This document shows, one piece after another, positions 7,663-16,072 of a stretch of DNA of 37,675 bases. Each line of letters opens with the position of its first letter. The stretch's first letter is position 1. Source of the stretch: Bacteroidales bacterium (GTDB lineage: Bacteria > Bacteroidota > Bacteroidia > Bacteroidales > WCHB1-69); NCBI GenBank assembly GCA_024682995.1, contig JAIKYR010000017.1:1-37675 (forward strand). Reading direction: 5' to 3'. Position numbers and translations under genes: made by a program. The notes under the pieces were generated by a model. That model was not told the origin of the DNA and did no database searches. It worked only from the letters and a program-made list of their open reading frames with translations.

Positions 7663-8274
7663 ATGAAAAAGTTTGTATTCATTATCGCAATGGCCCTGCT
7701 GTTTTTCCATTGTGATGCACAAAAATCGTATGGACTGTTGGTCGGGTATTCTCCTTGGGGGGCAGAGCGTTTGCCGTGCACTACTACTATTGACACATTC
7801 TTCTGTTATAACACCTATAAAGGGCACTATTCGTTTGGGAAACCGGTTCTAAAACTTGCATTTCAGGTACGCAACGAAATCAGCACCCACTTGTTGGAAG
7901 TTTCCTTTTCCTCCATTAACACACACAGGATAGAAGACCCGTATCCTATCAATTACAAATTGAACCAACTGGGATTGGTTTGGCACCCTGGCTGGACCAT
8001 AATGCCCAAGCGCCGCGTCCAGATCCCGATATTCCTGGGCTTCGGACTGAACTATTATTTTGGTGGAAAGGGGTATGGGGTCCAAATTCCAAACCGCCTC
8101 TATTTCGACCTCAGCGCCATGGCGCATGTCAATGTGTATATCGTTAATTGGCTGGCTCTCTATGCAGGCTATTCCGCACATTTAGGGTTGAGCGGCAAAA
8201 GGATAGACAAGACAGCGACAATTGACACTGAATTCCGTCATTACCCCGAAATTGGCGTTTTGTTTAATTTTTAG
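7663..8274 (+). CDS. Small outer-membrane beta-barrel-type protein, paralog 1
   Basis: A 203-residue exported protein of unknown function. Residues 1-19 are a signal peptide (MKKFVFIIAMALLFFHCDAQ). The rest shows alternating hydrophobic and aromatic strands and ends in EIGVLFNF, a terminal-Phe beta-signal typical of outer-membrane barrels. It is clearly paralogous to the gene at 8564: both share a GYSPWG/SYAPWG start, a YHSFxKPVLK-like block, the QLGxxWHPGxxIMPxRRVQIPxFxGxGxNYYF core, an FDLSxMAxVxVYxxNxLAL block and the FxHxPEIGxxxxF end. Both sit behind copies of the same leader RNA, so expression is probably set by that leader. It could be a channel, a sensor or a structural barrel. Confidence 0.8.
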   Translation: MKKFVFIIAMALLFFHCDAQKSYGLLVGYSPWGAERLPCTTTIDTFFCYNTYKGHYSFGKPVLKLAFQVRNEISTHLLEVSFSSINTHRIEDPYPINYKLNQLGLVWHPGWTIMPKRRVQIPIFLGFGLNYYFGGKGYGVQIPNRLYFDLSAMAHVNVYIVNWLALYAGYSAHLGLSGKRIDKTATIDTEFRHYPEIGVLFNF

Positions 8275-8390
8275 CTTTTTGATAACTAATAAAAAAATCA
8301 TTGCCGCAAAAAAAACTTTAAATATCTTAAAGAATGGGAATAATCTGATAAAAACTGTACTTTTTTTTCGGAGAATGATGAAAAAAAACT

Positions 8391-8399
8391 TACTTTTGC
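8391..8399 (+). promoter_or_regulatory. -7 promoter box (TACTTTTGC), leader copy 2
   Basis: A perfect TAnnTTTGC element with TTCG at 8367-8370, 20 bases upstream. It has the same relation to the leader as the box at 7495-7503. Confidence 0.65.
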
Positions 8400-8540
8400 A
8401 GCGTCAAATGTGCGATGAAATCTTGACGGTTTGCAAACGTGAGGATACACCTGAAAAAGCGTTAAAATCCGACCCCCACGCTCTTTTCATGTGGTTATTT
8501 TAGACACTATCAAAACTGTCCTGCATCGGGAGTCTGCAGG
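8400..8540 (+). ncRNA. Structured 5' leader RNA, copy 2
   Basis: A diverged copy of the leader at 7504-7640 with the same helices. P1: CGUCAA (8402-8407) with UUGACG (8423-8428); the G-U pair of copy 1 is a G-C here. P2: core AGCGU (8458-8462) with ACGCU (8478-8482); one G-C pair of copy 1 is A-U here. It extends, with a bulged base, through AAAA and UUUU to CACCUG/CAUGUG. The P2 loop is again exactly 15 bases. P3: CCUGCA (8520-8525) with UGCAGG (8535-8540); the P3 loop is identical in both copies. The kissing pair has one mismatch here (GACCCCC against GGGAGUC). It ends 23 bases before the second paralog's start. The 8275-8390 stretch before the promoter is AT-rich and I see no gene in it. 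Confidence 0.6.
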
Positions 8541-8563
8541 ATGCTGTTGCTAATTTTTATAGA

Positions 8564-9160
8564 ATGAAGAAATTTGTATTCATTTCAGTATTATCGTTAC
8601 TGTTTTTCTTTTCTAACGCACAGAATCATGGCGTTTCCCTTAGCTATGCCCCATGGGGATATGAACGAATTAGAACTCACGCCACTGTATCCGGCGTGGA
8701 TGAACCTCAAGAGGTTATTTTGAAGGGATACCATTCTTTTCTCAAACCGGTTTTGAAATTCGACTTCGAGACACATTGGGGTTCAACTATCCATCTGATT
8801 GAAGCCGCCTATTCCACAGCAGATCTTACAGGACAGTTCACTATTAATACAACAGATACAACCAGTTTTAGCTTCTCTGCCACGTACAATGTGAAACAGT
8901 TGGGCATATACTGGCATCCCGGCTTTGTCATCATGCCCCAACGACGTGTCCAGATTCCTGTGTTTGCCGGAATGGGATTTAACTATTATTTCAGCGATGT
9001 ACGTTTATTTATGTTTGATTTGAGCCTCATGGCACAAGTTAGGGTGTATCTTATCAACCAGTTGGCTTTGTTTGGAGCATATTCGATGCATTATGGTTTC
9101 ACCAAGCAGTCAAGCGGATTCAAACATTTCCCGGAAATAGGTCTTATATACGAGTTTTAA
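8564..9160 (+). CDS. Small outer-membrane beta-barrel-type protein, paralog 2
   Basis: A 198-residue paralog of the protein at 7663. The signal peptide is MKKFVFISVLSLLFFFSNAQ. The mature part starts NHGVSLSYAPWGYERI, carries the shared RRVQIPVFAGMGFNYYF core, and ends EIGLIYEF with the terminal Phe typical of outer-membrane barrels. Compared with paralog 1 the region between residues ~75 and 115 is reshaped (TDTTSFSFSATYN), as expected of a surface loop. The secreted multidomain protein at 9185 follows after only 24 bases and is probably cotranscribed. The tandem genes, each with its own leader, look like a segmental duplication of leader plus gene. Confidence 0.8.
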   Translation: MKKFVFISVLSLLFFFSNAQNHGVSLSYAPWGYERIRTHATVSGVDEPQEVILKGYHSFLKPVLKFDFETHWGSTIHLIEAAYSTADLTGQFTINTTDTTSFSFSATYNVKQLGIYWHPGFVIMPQRRVQIPVFAGMGFNYYFSDVRLFMFDLSLMAQVRVYLINQLALFGAYSMHYGFTKQSSGFKHFPEIGLIYEF

Positions 9161-9184
9161 CCCCCTGAAAAAAACAATAGCATC

Positions 9185-10714
9185 ATGAAAAAAATTCTCG
9201 TTTTAGGCTTGCTAGTTGTATTGTCAAGCATATCATTGGCACAAAAGGTCAGCTATCCTGCACTGGTGCAACAAGCCTTGGCCAACGGGCGGGGTAATCT
9301 GGGGAAAGGGTATTATATGTTTCGTCCACAAGGAAATGTCGTGCCCCATGACGAGTTTCGCGAATATATGTTGAGAAACCGCTACTTCCTTATTCAAGGC
9401 AGCAACTGGGCTGTTGGAAGCCACGTGCGGTTCGGGAACACAGTCAAGACGGTCCTTTCCGCGGATTTCCTGCCTGAAAGCGAGATAGGATATTTTTTGG
9501 CGGGAATGAGAACCCCTGACGCGAAAAAAGGGAAAGCTTATCTGTTCCCGGGATCCAATTCTTCGAATGCGATGGATGTGGAATGGGACGGCGAACTGTC
9601 CAACGGCTATATTGAAGGATATGGTTCAGGAGTTGTCTCGCTTGGGAATCGCCAGTATTATCTGTTCTCCGGCAGATTTCACAACGGCATCGTCAATGGC
9701 AATCTCACGATAACCCAAGCCACAGTAAGAATCACGGATCGCAATGCCATTCTCGATTGCGTGTTCTTCCCTGCTGAGACAAAAAAGGTGACAAAGGCAT
9801 CCTATTATGTGGGGGATTTCATCAATGGATTTGCCCCTTACTCCCAAAACAACAAGTGGGGTTTTGTTGACCAGTATGGCAATCTTGTGGTCAAACCCAT
9901 TTATGGAAGTATTGTATCCTCATTTAACTCTGAAGGATACGCCGTTGTACTAAACAACAAGAAAGAAGAGATAAAGGTAAATAAATATGGGACGGAGATG
10001 GGTTATTCCGACCATCAGGCGGCGATTTACGAAGAGCAGCGTCTGGCTGCCGAGCGAGAGGCAGCACGCATAGCTGAGGAGAAACGTCAGGCTGAAAGGA
10101 AAGCGGCGGAAATCAAGAAATACATGGCCGCCAAGGAGTACTATAGAAGCTTCAACAACACCGATTTCAAAACCGCATACGAGGAATACATGAAAGAGTA
10201 TCCCAACGACATGCCCGTACACCGCATTGACCTGGAAAAGATGAAAAGTAACTTGCCTTCCCGCGAGAGCAGAATTGCAAAAGGAATGGATATGAGCAAG
10301 TGGCATGAGGGAGACCAAATCTGCGTAAGCCATGATAACGGTCTTCTTTACGGTATTGTGGAAAGACTTAACAACGAGCGCACTGCCGCACAGGTGAGGA
10401 TTATTTCCGGACCAAGCGGATACTATGAAAGCCAGGCCTTGAAACATGGCAGCACAATTTGGATCCAGAAAAACAAAGGCTGGCATATAGCCCTTGATGA
10501 AGAAATCGAATATGCCAACGAAAGCAATGGCATTTACAAACCGATAGAAGAGCGAGACACGAGATTATGCGGTTCATGTGCAGGAAAAGGATATACCATT
10601 TGCAGCAGTTGCAAAGGAAGTGGCTGGAATTATAATGATCGCAGATGTTCCAGCTGCGACGGTCTTGGTAAAAAATATTGTTATTCTTGCGATGGTACCG
10701 GGGTAAAGAAATAA
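9185..10714 (+). CDS. Exported MORN/WG-repeat protein with four CxxCxGxG motifs
   Basis: A 509-residue protein of unknown function. Residues 1-20 are a signal peptide (ending SSISLAQ). Residues ~145-190 contain MORN-like GELSNGYIEGYGSG and SGRFHNGIVNG. Residues ~218-265 form a WG repeat (NKWGFVDQYGNLVVKPIYG). Residues ~275-320 are a charged Glu/Arg/Ala-rich coiled coil. The C-terminus (residues ~460-507) holds four CxxCxGxG units (CGSCAGKG, CSSCKGSG, CSSCDGLG, CYSCDGTG), the zinc-binding pattern of the DnaJ cysteine-rich domain. No J domain is present. A DnaJ-type zinc module on an exported protein is unusual. It is separated by 24 bases from the barrel gene and followed by a terminator, so it closes that transcription unit. 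A role in assembling or retaining the neighbouring barrels is only a guess. Confidence 0.82.
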   Translation: MKKILVLGLLVVLSSISLAQKVSYPALVQQALANGRGNLGKGYYMFRPQGNVVPHDEFREYMLRNRYFLIQGSNWAVGSHVRFGNTVKTVLSADFLPESEIGYFLAGMRTPDAKKGKAYLFPGSNSSNAMDVEWDGELSNGYIEGYGSGVVSLGNRQYYLFSGRFHNGIVNGNLTITQATVRITDRNAILDCVFFPAETKKVTKASYYVGDFINGFAPYSQNNKWGFVDQYGNLVVKPIYGSIVSSFNSEGYAVVLNNKKEEIKVNKYGTEMGYSDHQAAIYEEQRLAAEREAARIAEEKRQAERKAAEIKKYMAAKEYYRSFNNTDFKTAYEEYMKEYPNDMPVHRIDLEKMKSNLPSRESRIAKGMDMSKWHEGDQICVSHDNGLLYGIVERLNNERTAAQVRIISGPSGYYESQALKHGSTIWIQKNKGWHIALDEEIEYANESNGIYKPIEERDTRLCGSCAGKGYTICSSCKGSGWNYNDRRCSSCDGLGKKYCYSCDGTGVKK

Positions 10715-10757
10715 TGTTTTGACATAACCCAAAGATCTTTCCAAAACTTATATGTGG

Positions 10758-10785
10758 GGCGGAAATTAAAATTTCCGCCTTTTTT
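10758..10785 (+). terminator. Intrinsic terminator
   Basis: GGCGGAAATT (10758-10767) and AATTTCCGCC (10770-10779) form a perfect inverted repeat followed by six T. It ends the unit containing the second barrel gene and the MORN/WG gene. The rest of the gap to 10947 holds only a weak -7 candidate (TATTATTGC, 10883-10891). Confidence 0.85.
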
Positions 10786-10947
10786 CATATTTTCCACGGT
10801 CTTCGTAAGGGCTCTCCGCCCATTGTTCATAAATCGGTAATAAATTCTTCCCTCCGTCAGAGGCGACTACAAGCAAAAATCGTATTATTGCACCCGTTAA
10901 GCCAAAACAGCGAAACTATTTGTTAAATCACTAATACACAAAAGCTT

Positions 10948-12354
10948 ATGGGCGGTTTTTTCGGTGTTGTCTCTAACGGACCTTGCAATCCCGACCTTTT
11001 TTATGGCATTGACTACCATTCCCACCTCGGCACGAAACGCGCCGGTATGGTAACGCTTGAGGAGAATCTCTTCCATCGTTCCATCCACAACATACAGAAC
11101 TCCTACTTCCGCACCAAATTCGGCGAAGATCTGGAAAAATTCAAGGGCAACCTTGGCATTGGGGTCATCAGCGACACCGATGCGCAACCTATCGTGGTAA
11201 ACTCCCATCTAGGGCGCTTTGCTATTGTTACCGTGGCGAAAATCAACAATATAGCCGAGTTGGAACAGGAGTGCCTGGATAAGAACCAGCAGTTCACCGA
11301 GCTCAGCTCCGGCACCACCAACCCCACCGAGCTCATCGCCCTGATGATCACGCAAGGCAAGACCTTCGTGGACGGCATCCAGAACGTGTACCGCAAAGTG
11401 AAGGGCTCCTGCTCCATGCTGATCCTGACCAACGACGGCATTATCGCCGCCCGCGACCACTACGGACGCACACCCATCGTCATCGGCAAGAAGAGCTCCG
11501 GCTACGCGCTCGCCTTCGACAGCCACAGCTTCGCCAACCTCGACTACGCCATCGAACGCTTTGTGGGTCCTGGCGAGATTGTCAAGGTGACCGCCAACGG
11601 ATACGAGCAGCTGCTGACTCCCAACGAGAAGATGCAGATATGTTCTTTCCTGTGGATTTACTACGGGTATCCATCCGCCGAATATGAGGGTGTGAATGTG
11701 GAAAACACGCGATATATGTACGGCTACGAGATGGGTCGCGAGGACGATGTGGAGGCCGATTTCGTGTCCGCCATCCCCGACTCCGGCATCGGTATGGCCT
11801 TAGGCTACGCCATGGGCAAGCAAATACCCTACCGCCGGGGCATCATCAAATACACACCCACCTGGTCAAGGAGCTTTATGCCCGTCAATCAGGAGACCCG
11901 CGAACATGTGGCCCGCATGAAGCTGCTGCCCAACACGAAAATCCTGGAGGGCCAGCGCATCGTCTTCTGCGACGACTCCATCGTGCGCGGCACGCAGTTG
12001 CGCGACAACGTACGCAAGCTCTACGAATACGGGGCTAAGGAGGTCCACATCCGCATCAGCTGCCCGCCCCTACTCTACGGCTGCCATTTCCTGAACTTCT
12101 CCGCCTCCAAAACGGAGCTGGAGCTGATCACCCGCCGTGTGGTGGAGGAGCTGGAAGGCGACAGCACCAAGAACCTGCACCTCTACTGCGACGACACCAC
12201 GCCGCAATATGCCCGTATGGTGGAATGCATCCGCCAACACCTTGGTGTGGATACACTGAAATTCAATAAATTATCTACCATATCCAAAGCGCTCGGTATT
12301 CCTAAGGAGCGCATCTGCACCCATTGTTTCGATGGGTCCAGTTTTGGTCAGTAG
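10948..12354 (+). CDS. PurF-like amidophosphoribosyltransferase homolog lacking the N-terminal Cys
   Basis: A 468-residue homolog of glutamine PRPP amidotransferase. In canonical PurF, Cys1 (exposed after Met removal) hydrolyses glutamine and the C-terminal phosphoribosyltransferase domain joins ammonia to PRPP. Here the N-terminus is MGGFFGVVSNG, so the nucleophilic cysteine is glycine. Other Ntn-domain features remain: the HLGTKRAGMVT block and RDHYGRTPIVIG. The PRPP-binding loop is intact (VFCDDSIVRGTQL, residues ~337-349). ICTHCFDGSSFG near the C-terminus resembles the cysteine-containing tail of Fe-S PurF enzymes. It may use free ammonia, act as a regulator, or make another phosphoribosylamine product. 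I recall similar Cys-less paralogs in Bacteroides beside a normal purF, but none is in this window. Confidence 0.85.
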   Translation: MGGFFGVVSNGPCNPDLFYGIDYHSHLGTKRAGMVTLEENLFHRSIHNIQNSYFRTKFGEDLEKFKGNLGIGVISDTDAQPIVVNSHLGRFAIVTVAKINNIAELEQECLDKNQQFTELSSGTTNPTELIALMITQGKTFVDGIQNVYRKVKGSCSMLILTNDGIIAARDHYGRTPIVIGKKSSGYALAFDSHSFANLDYAIERFVGPGEIVKVTANGYEQLLTPNEKMQICSFLWIYYGYPSAEYEGVNVENTRYMYGYEMGREDDVEADFVSAIPDSGIGMALGYAMGKQIPYRRGIIKYTPTWSRSFMPVNQETREHVARMKLLPNTKILEGQRIVFCDDSIVRGTQLRDNVRKLYEYGAKEVHIRISCPPLLYGCHFLNFSASKTELELITRRVVEELEGDSTKNLHLYCDDTTPQYARMVECIRQHLGVDTLKFNKLSTISKALGIPKERICTHCFDGSSFGQ

Positions 12355-12357
12355 TCG

Positions 12358-15357
12358 CTAACGCTTCACCACCTTACGCACACACTCGGAGCCGTCGGCA
12401 CGCACCACTTTCAGCAGCAACACACCCGCTGGCAGTTGCGCAATGGATAGTGTGTTCTGCTCTTGGGCACAATTCTCCACCAAGAGAAGTTGACCTGTAA
12501 TACTATATATTTCCACACGCTGCAAATCAGAACCCGAAACGCTGATCCGGTCGGATGCCGGATTGGGATACACGCGCACATCCTCCGCCAGCGTCACATC
12601 CTGAACGCCGCTATTGAAGAAATGGACATGGAATGTCAGGTAGCTACCATACTCTTGTATGTCGGTGATTTCAAAGCTATTCTCCGGCGTGCCATCGGTC
12701 AGATAGGGATATGGGTTCGTGGTCGGGCCGAAGGAGGTGCGACCTTCCGCCGCACAGAAATGCGCCATATACAGGTTGCCGTTCACCGTGTCGCAGTTGC
12801 TGCCGGGACGGAAAATCCAATACTGGTGCGCCTGATGGTCATAATCGAAAAAGGCGTTGGCAAACAGGCCCTGATAGTTCAGCGTGACTGTGTCGTTCCA
12901 ACGTCCAACAATCAGCCCCGTACCGGGAATGCCCCCATCGAACAGGTCGGCCTGATTACGATACTCAAACGTGAACCACTGGGTAGGATCAATGGCGGAA
13001 CGGATGTAGTAGCAACTCTGCGTAGGAGAGGAGGCATTGCTCAACAAGGTGTAATCCCCATCCTCCGTAATCTCCACGGGATCATCCGCCACCTTCAAGA
13101 TCTTGGATTTGAACATCATATTGGTATGGTTCGGCGCATAGTTGTAACACATCATATCCCAATAGCCCGCAGGGTCAACGTCCGAATAGTTCGTATAATG
13201 GTACAAGTCGGGCATATTGAGCGAATGGCCCATCTCGTGCCGGAACACATTAGCGGAAAAAAGTGAAGGTGATGCGCCCTCGAACTCGAAATTGAACGTA
13301 TTGGGTTTCATTCCGTTGATGCGAACCGGATAATCAATGGAATCGTGAGGGAAAAATTCCATGTGCGGCCATAGGATTGTTGCCCAAGGACCGGTTCCAC
13401 CTTTGACAATAAAGCTGATGTTATCGATATAGCCGTCACCATCGCCGTCCAAGGTCACGTAGGTGTCCACCAGACCGTGGGAGTTCACATAGCTCATCGC
13501 GGAGGCCAGCAATTGTGCCTCGCGCATGGATATGCCTACAAAGGGATTCTGACCGTGGTAGCCATCCGGATTGGTGGGGCTGTAAGGTTCGTAATAGCCA
13601 CGAGGATGCGCGTCCATATACGATACAATATGATTCCCATACACTTGGTTAGCATATTTTGTGACGTATCTTATCTTGCCGTATGACATTGTTTCAAAGA
13701 AATTATACACGCTCAAAAAGCCCGGCGTCTTTCCATTGAACATAGTGTCAATCTGAGCAAAATCATGAGTTATCTCCTCATCATCGGCGAAGCGGATGAA
13801 AATCACCAAGTTGGTAAGCTCCGACCGGTTGCTGTCCACCATCCAGAAATCAATATCCGTGCGGAATTGTGCCGGAAACTGCATAGCACCCAAGGTGTTG
13901 GAGGCGTTGATGTCAATGGAATCGGAACTGCGATACATCATCACGTAATAGCTGCCCACAGGCAGATCGACAGTGTTTTGGAAGGCGTATTGCAGCGTGT
14001 CGCCGGCGGCAATGGTGAGATGCTGCACATCCAGCCATTTCACAAACTGCTGGCTGAGGTTCTCAATAATAGCCAGGCCCACAAAAAAGTCGTCAGTAGT
14101 GTCACCAACATTCACCATCCGGTTGTGTCCGCCCAACACACCACCCTTCTGCACGCGGTCGGTGTCAAGGGAGGTTGTCTGCAGCAGGTCCGTAAACGGC
14201 GGATTACCGGTGGTAGCAGGGACAAGACCAAACGTTGCATTTTCATCGTGCGAGAAATTATAGTAGTAGGGAGTCAACGCCTCAATGGCAAAGTAAGCAT
14301 CGTAAGAACCACCCCACCCCCAGTTCACATGAAAGTAGTCATCGTTGTCGTAACCGTCGATGATGAAGGCGTGTGCGCCGGAGTACGTGCCATTGACCGG
14401 ATCATAGTACGAGCTTCCGCTGTAGAGGACGGGAATCTGGTTGTCTAGGTCATTTTTGATCAGATTTTTCCATTGTGCATCTGTATAATTAGCCCTTTCA
14501 CAAAGGGTTGCACTGTTCGAATAGCCGAAGAAGCGGGTGGCGCCATAATACTGCGACGACATCAAGGCGGCACTGCTGCCATTGCAGTCGCTATTGTATC
14601 TCATGTTCACAGCAACACCGCAATGGTAAAGCAGGGTGGCCACCGCTGTGCGCTCCATCTGCGAGCTACTGTCGGTAAGGCGAATGGGCATGTGGGCCCA
14701 GTCATACGTAGTGGCACCGAAATTAGCTGACAGTGTGTCATAATGCCAACAGGAATAGGATCCTTCCAAGGAGTAGGCGTGAGAGCCCCGGCCTTGCAGC
14801 GGCCACTGCCAGTAGCGCATCACCTGCCCTAAGGCTAATGCCACACATCCCACAGCGGGATGACCTCCATACTGGGGCAATGAAGTATCCACCGGACAGA
14901 GAGCGTTGTAGCCGTTTCCATTCGGGGAAGTCTGATTCCATTGGGTGGCGATAAGCGGGCTCACAGCACGGTCGTTCCGGGTAGGATGATAGTCGTATGC
15001 CTCAGCCCCGTCGGCCAAATCGGAAAGCTGCCCTTCATATCGGGAGAGCCATGCCGTGAGCGCTTCGGGCATTTCGGGAGACTCAAAGCTTCCGGTCTCG
15101 GAGTAGGCCAGCACGGGACGCGTGCGGTCGTCGCCGCTCACCACCACAAATCCACCACCCTCCACATTGAACACGAAGAGGTGTGCAAACGCAGTATTTA
15201 CTCTATATACCTGGTTATTAGTTTTTTCCGAATGGCGGGTACGCACAAACTCCTTGGCCACATTTCTGGCGGAAAGGGAATCCACCGGCGCGGCAAAGGT
15301 TATCATCGGGCAAACACACAAGAGAATGGCGATAATCGGAATGTAAAAATTTCTCAT
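12358..15357 (-). CDS. Secreted dual protease: C10 (streptopain) plus M6 metalloprotease, T9SS type A tail
   Basis: A 999-residue exported protein with two protease domains. Residues 1-22 are a signal peptide. Residues ~24-120 resemble the Spi/C10 propeptide. The C10 cysteine protease spans residues ~130-380: Cys171 in HPAVGCVALALGQVMRYW, His329 in GAHAFIIDG, and the HVNWGWGG strand. Residues ~510-880 are an M6 (immune inhibitor A-like) metalloprotease: a DGDGDGYIDN calcium-type loop (637-646) and the zinc motif HEMGHSLNMPD (707-717), with a Met-containing turn MMCYN. The last ~75 residues form a T9SS type A sorting domain (VYPNPASDRISV to CVRKVVKR). It should be secreted through the outer membrane and digest host or dietary protein. 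A -7 box lies upstream (15377-15385). Confidence 0.92.
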   Translation of the reverse strand: MRNFYIPIIAILLCVCPMITFAAPVDSLSARNVAKEFVRTRHSEKTNNQVYRVNTAFAHLFVFNVEGGGFVVVSGDDRTRPVLAYSETGSFESPEMPEALTAWLSRYEGQLSDLADGAEAYDYHPTRNDRAVSPLIATQWNQTSPNGNGYNALCPVDTSLPQYGGHPAVGCVALALGQVMRYWQWPLQGRGSHAYSLEGSYSCWHYDTLSANFGATTYDWAHMPIRLTDSSSQMERTAVATLLYHCGVAVNMRYNSDCNGSSAALMSSQYYGATRFFGYSNSATLCERANYTDAQWKNLIKNDLDNQIPVLYSGSSYYDPVNGTYSGAHAFIIDGYDNDDYFHVNWGWGGSYDAYFAIEALTPYYYNFSHDENATFGLVPATTGNPPFTDLLQTTSLDTDRVQKGGVLGGHNRMVNVGDTTDDFFVGLAIIENLSQQFVKWLDVQHLTIAAGDTLQYAFQNTVDLPVGSYYVMMYRSSDSIDINASNTLGAMQFPAQFRTDIDFWMVDSNRSELTNLVIFIRFADDEEITHDFAQIDTMFNGKTPGFLSVYNFFETMSYGKIRYVTKYANQVYGNHIVSYMDAHPRGYYEPYSPTNPDGYHGQNPFVGISMREAQLLASAMSYVNSHGLVDTYVTLDGDGDGYIDNISFIVKGGTGPWATILWPHMEFFPHDSIDYPVRINGMKPNTFNFEFEGASPSLFSANVFRHEMGHSLNMPDLYHYTNYSDVDPAGYWDMMCYNYAPNHTNMMFKSKILKVADDPVEITEDGDYTLLSNASSPTQSCYYIRSAIDPTQWFTFEYRNQADLFDGGIPGTGLIVGRWNDTVTLNYQGLFANAFFDYDHQAHQYWIFRPGSNCDTVNGNLYMAHFCAAEGRTSFGPTTNPYPYLTDGTPENSFEITDIQEYGSYLTFHVHFFNSGVQDVTLAEDVRVYPNPASDRISVSGSDLQRVEIYSITGQLLLVENCAQEQNTLSIAQLPAGVLLLKVVRADGSECVRKVVKR

Positions 15358-15376
15358 AGTATCTTAAAATTGGGGT

Positions 15377-15385
15377 GCAAAAATA
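15377..15385 (-). promoter_or_regulatory. -7 promoter box (TATTTTTGC) of the dual protease
   Basis: GCAAAAATA on the plus strand reads TATTTTTGC on the minus strand, 19 bases before the protease start. No clear -33 TTG is visible. Confidence 0.55.
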
Positions 15386-15421
15386 GGAAAAATGTCGCAT
15401 ACATTCCTTTCTTTCTGAGAG

Positions 15422-15939
15422 TTGTTGTATTATTTCGCTTCGATTAAAAAACTTCCTTTTCATTTATATATAAAAACAAACACGTTCCGAATTCTCACTG
15501 TGTGCCACAACACCATCTGCCGGAGTCCGATGGCCGAATTTGTGCTGAAGCAGAAGGTAACGGAACGGGGCTTTCCGCGCAGTTTGAGATCACCTCCGCC
15601 GCCACAAGCCGGGAGGAGATCGGCAATCCCGTATATCCGCCCGCCCGCAGGATATTACAGGCGCACGGGATCTCCTGTGCAGGCAAGACCGCCCGACAGA
15701 TGACGCACACCGACTACGACTATTATGATTTCATCATTGCGATGGACCGGAACAACCTGCGGAACATGCAGCGGATTGTAGGACCGGATGTGGACGGCAA
15801 GATTTCATTGATGATGGACTACACCAGCACGCCGCGCGACGTGGCCGACCCCTGGTACACAGGCAACTTCCAAGCCACCTGGGATGATGTTCAAGAGGGC
15901 TGTGAGGGACTGCTAAACGAGATTCTAGGTCATTACTGA
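15422..15939 (+). pseudogene. Low-molecular-weight protein tyrosine phosphatase, frameshifted
   Basis: Two reading frames together make one LMW-PTP. Frame A (before 15570) encodes ILTVCHNTICRSPMAE, with the catalytic C-x5-R loop, then LKQKVTERG. Frame B (from 15571) continues LSAQFEITSAATSREE, through DFIIAMDRNN, to the general-acid loop DPWYTG and the C-terminus at 15939. The switch falls in the run GGGG (15567-15570). One missing G explains it, and a -1 slip there would rejoin the frames exactly. No ATG lies within 80 bases upstream of the catalytic loop in frame A, so the start is also lost or non-standard. All catalytic residues survive, so the lesion is recent, a sequencing error, or a slippage site. 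Confidence 0.75.
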
Positions 15940-16072
15940 TGGCTTGCGGGGATCTGTGGAGAAGAAAGGTGCAGGTATTACATGATTTGAGTGAACTTCG
16001 TGATTACGCTATAGGATTTCTATTAAAATATTCACCAAACCTCCAGCAAAATTGTGCCTTCGGATTGGCAAG
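15940..16072. other. Gene-free stretch between phosphatase pseudogene and MNT/HEPN promoters
   Basis: No ORF on either strand looks coding. It lies downstream (minus strand) of the orphan promoter at 16073-16101 and could be transcribed as a noncoding RNA. Confidence 0.4.

Noticed and set aside
8222-8503. 93-codon plus-strand ORF spanning the end of the first barrel gene and leader copy 2
   Set aside because: It overlaps the barrel gene's end in another frame, reads through the -7 box and the conserved RNA leader, and has no protein-like character.
13765-14448. 227-codon ORF opposite the dual protease
   Set aside because: It is a shadow frame of a GC-rich, well-supported gene, with no motifs of its own.
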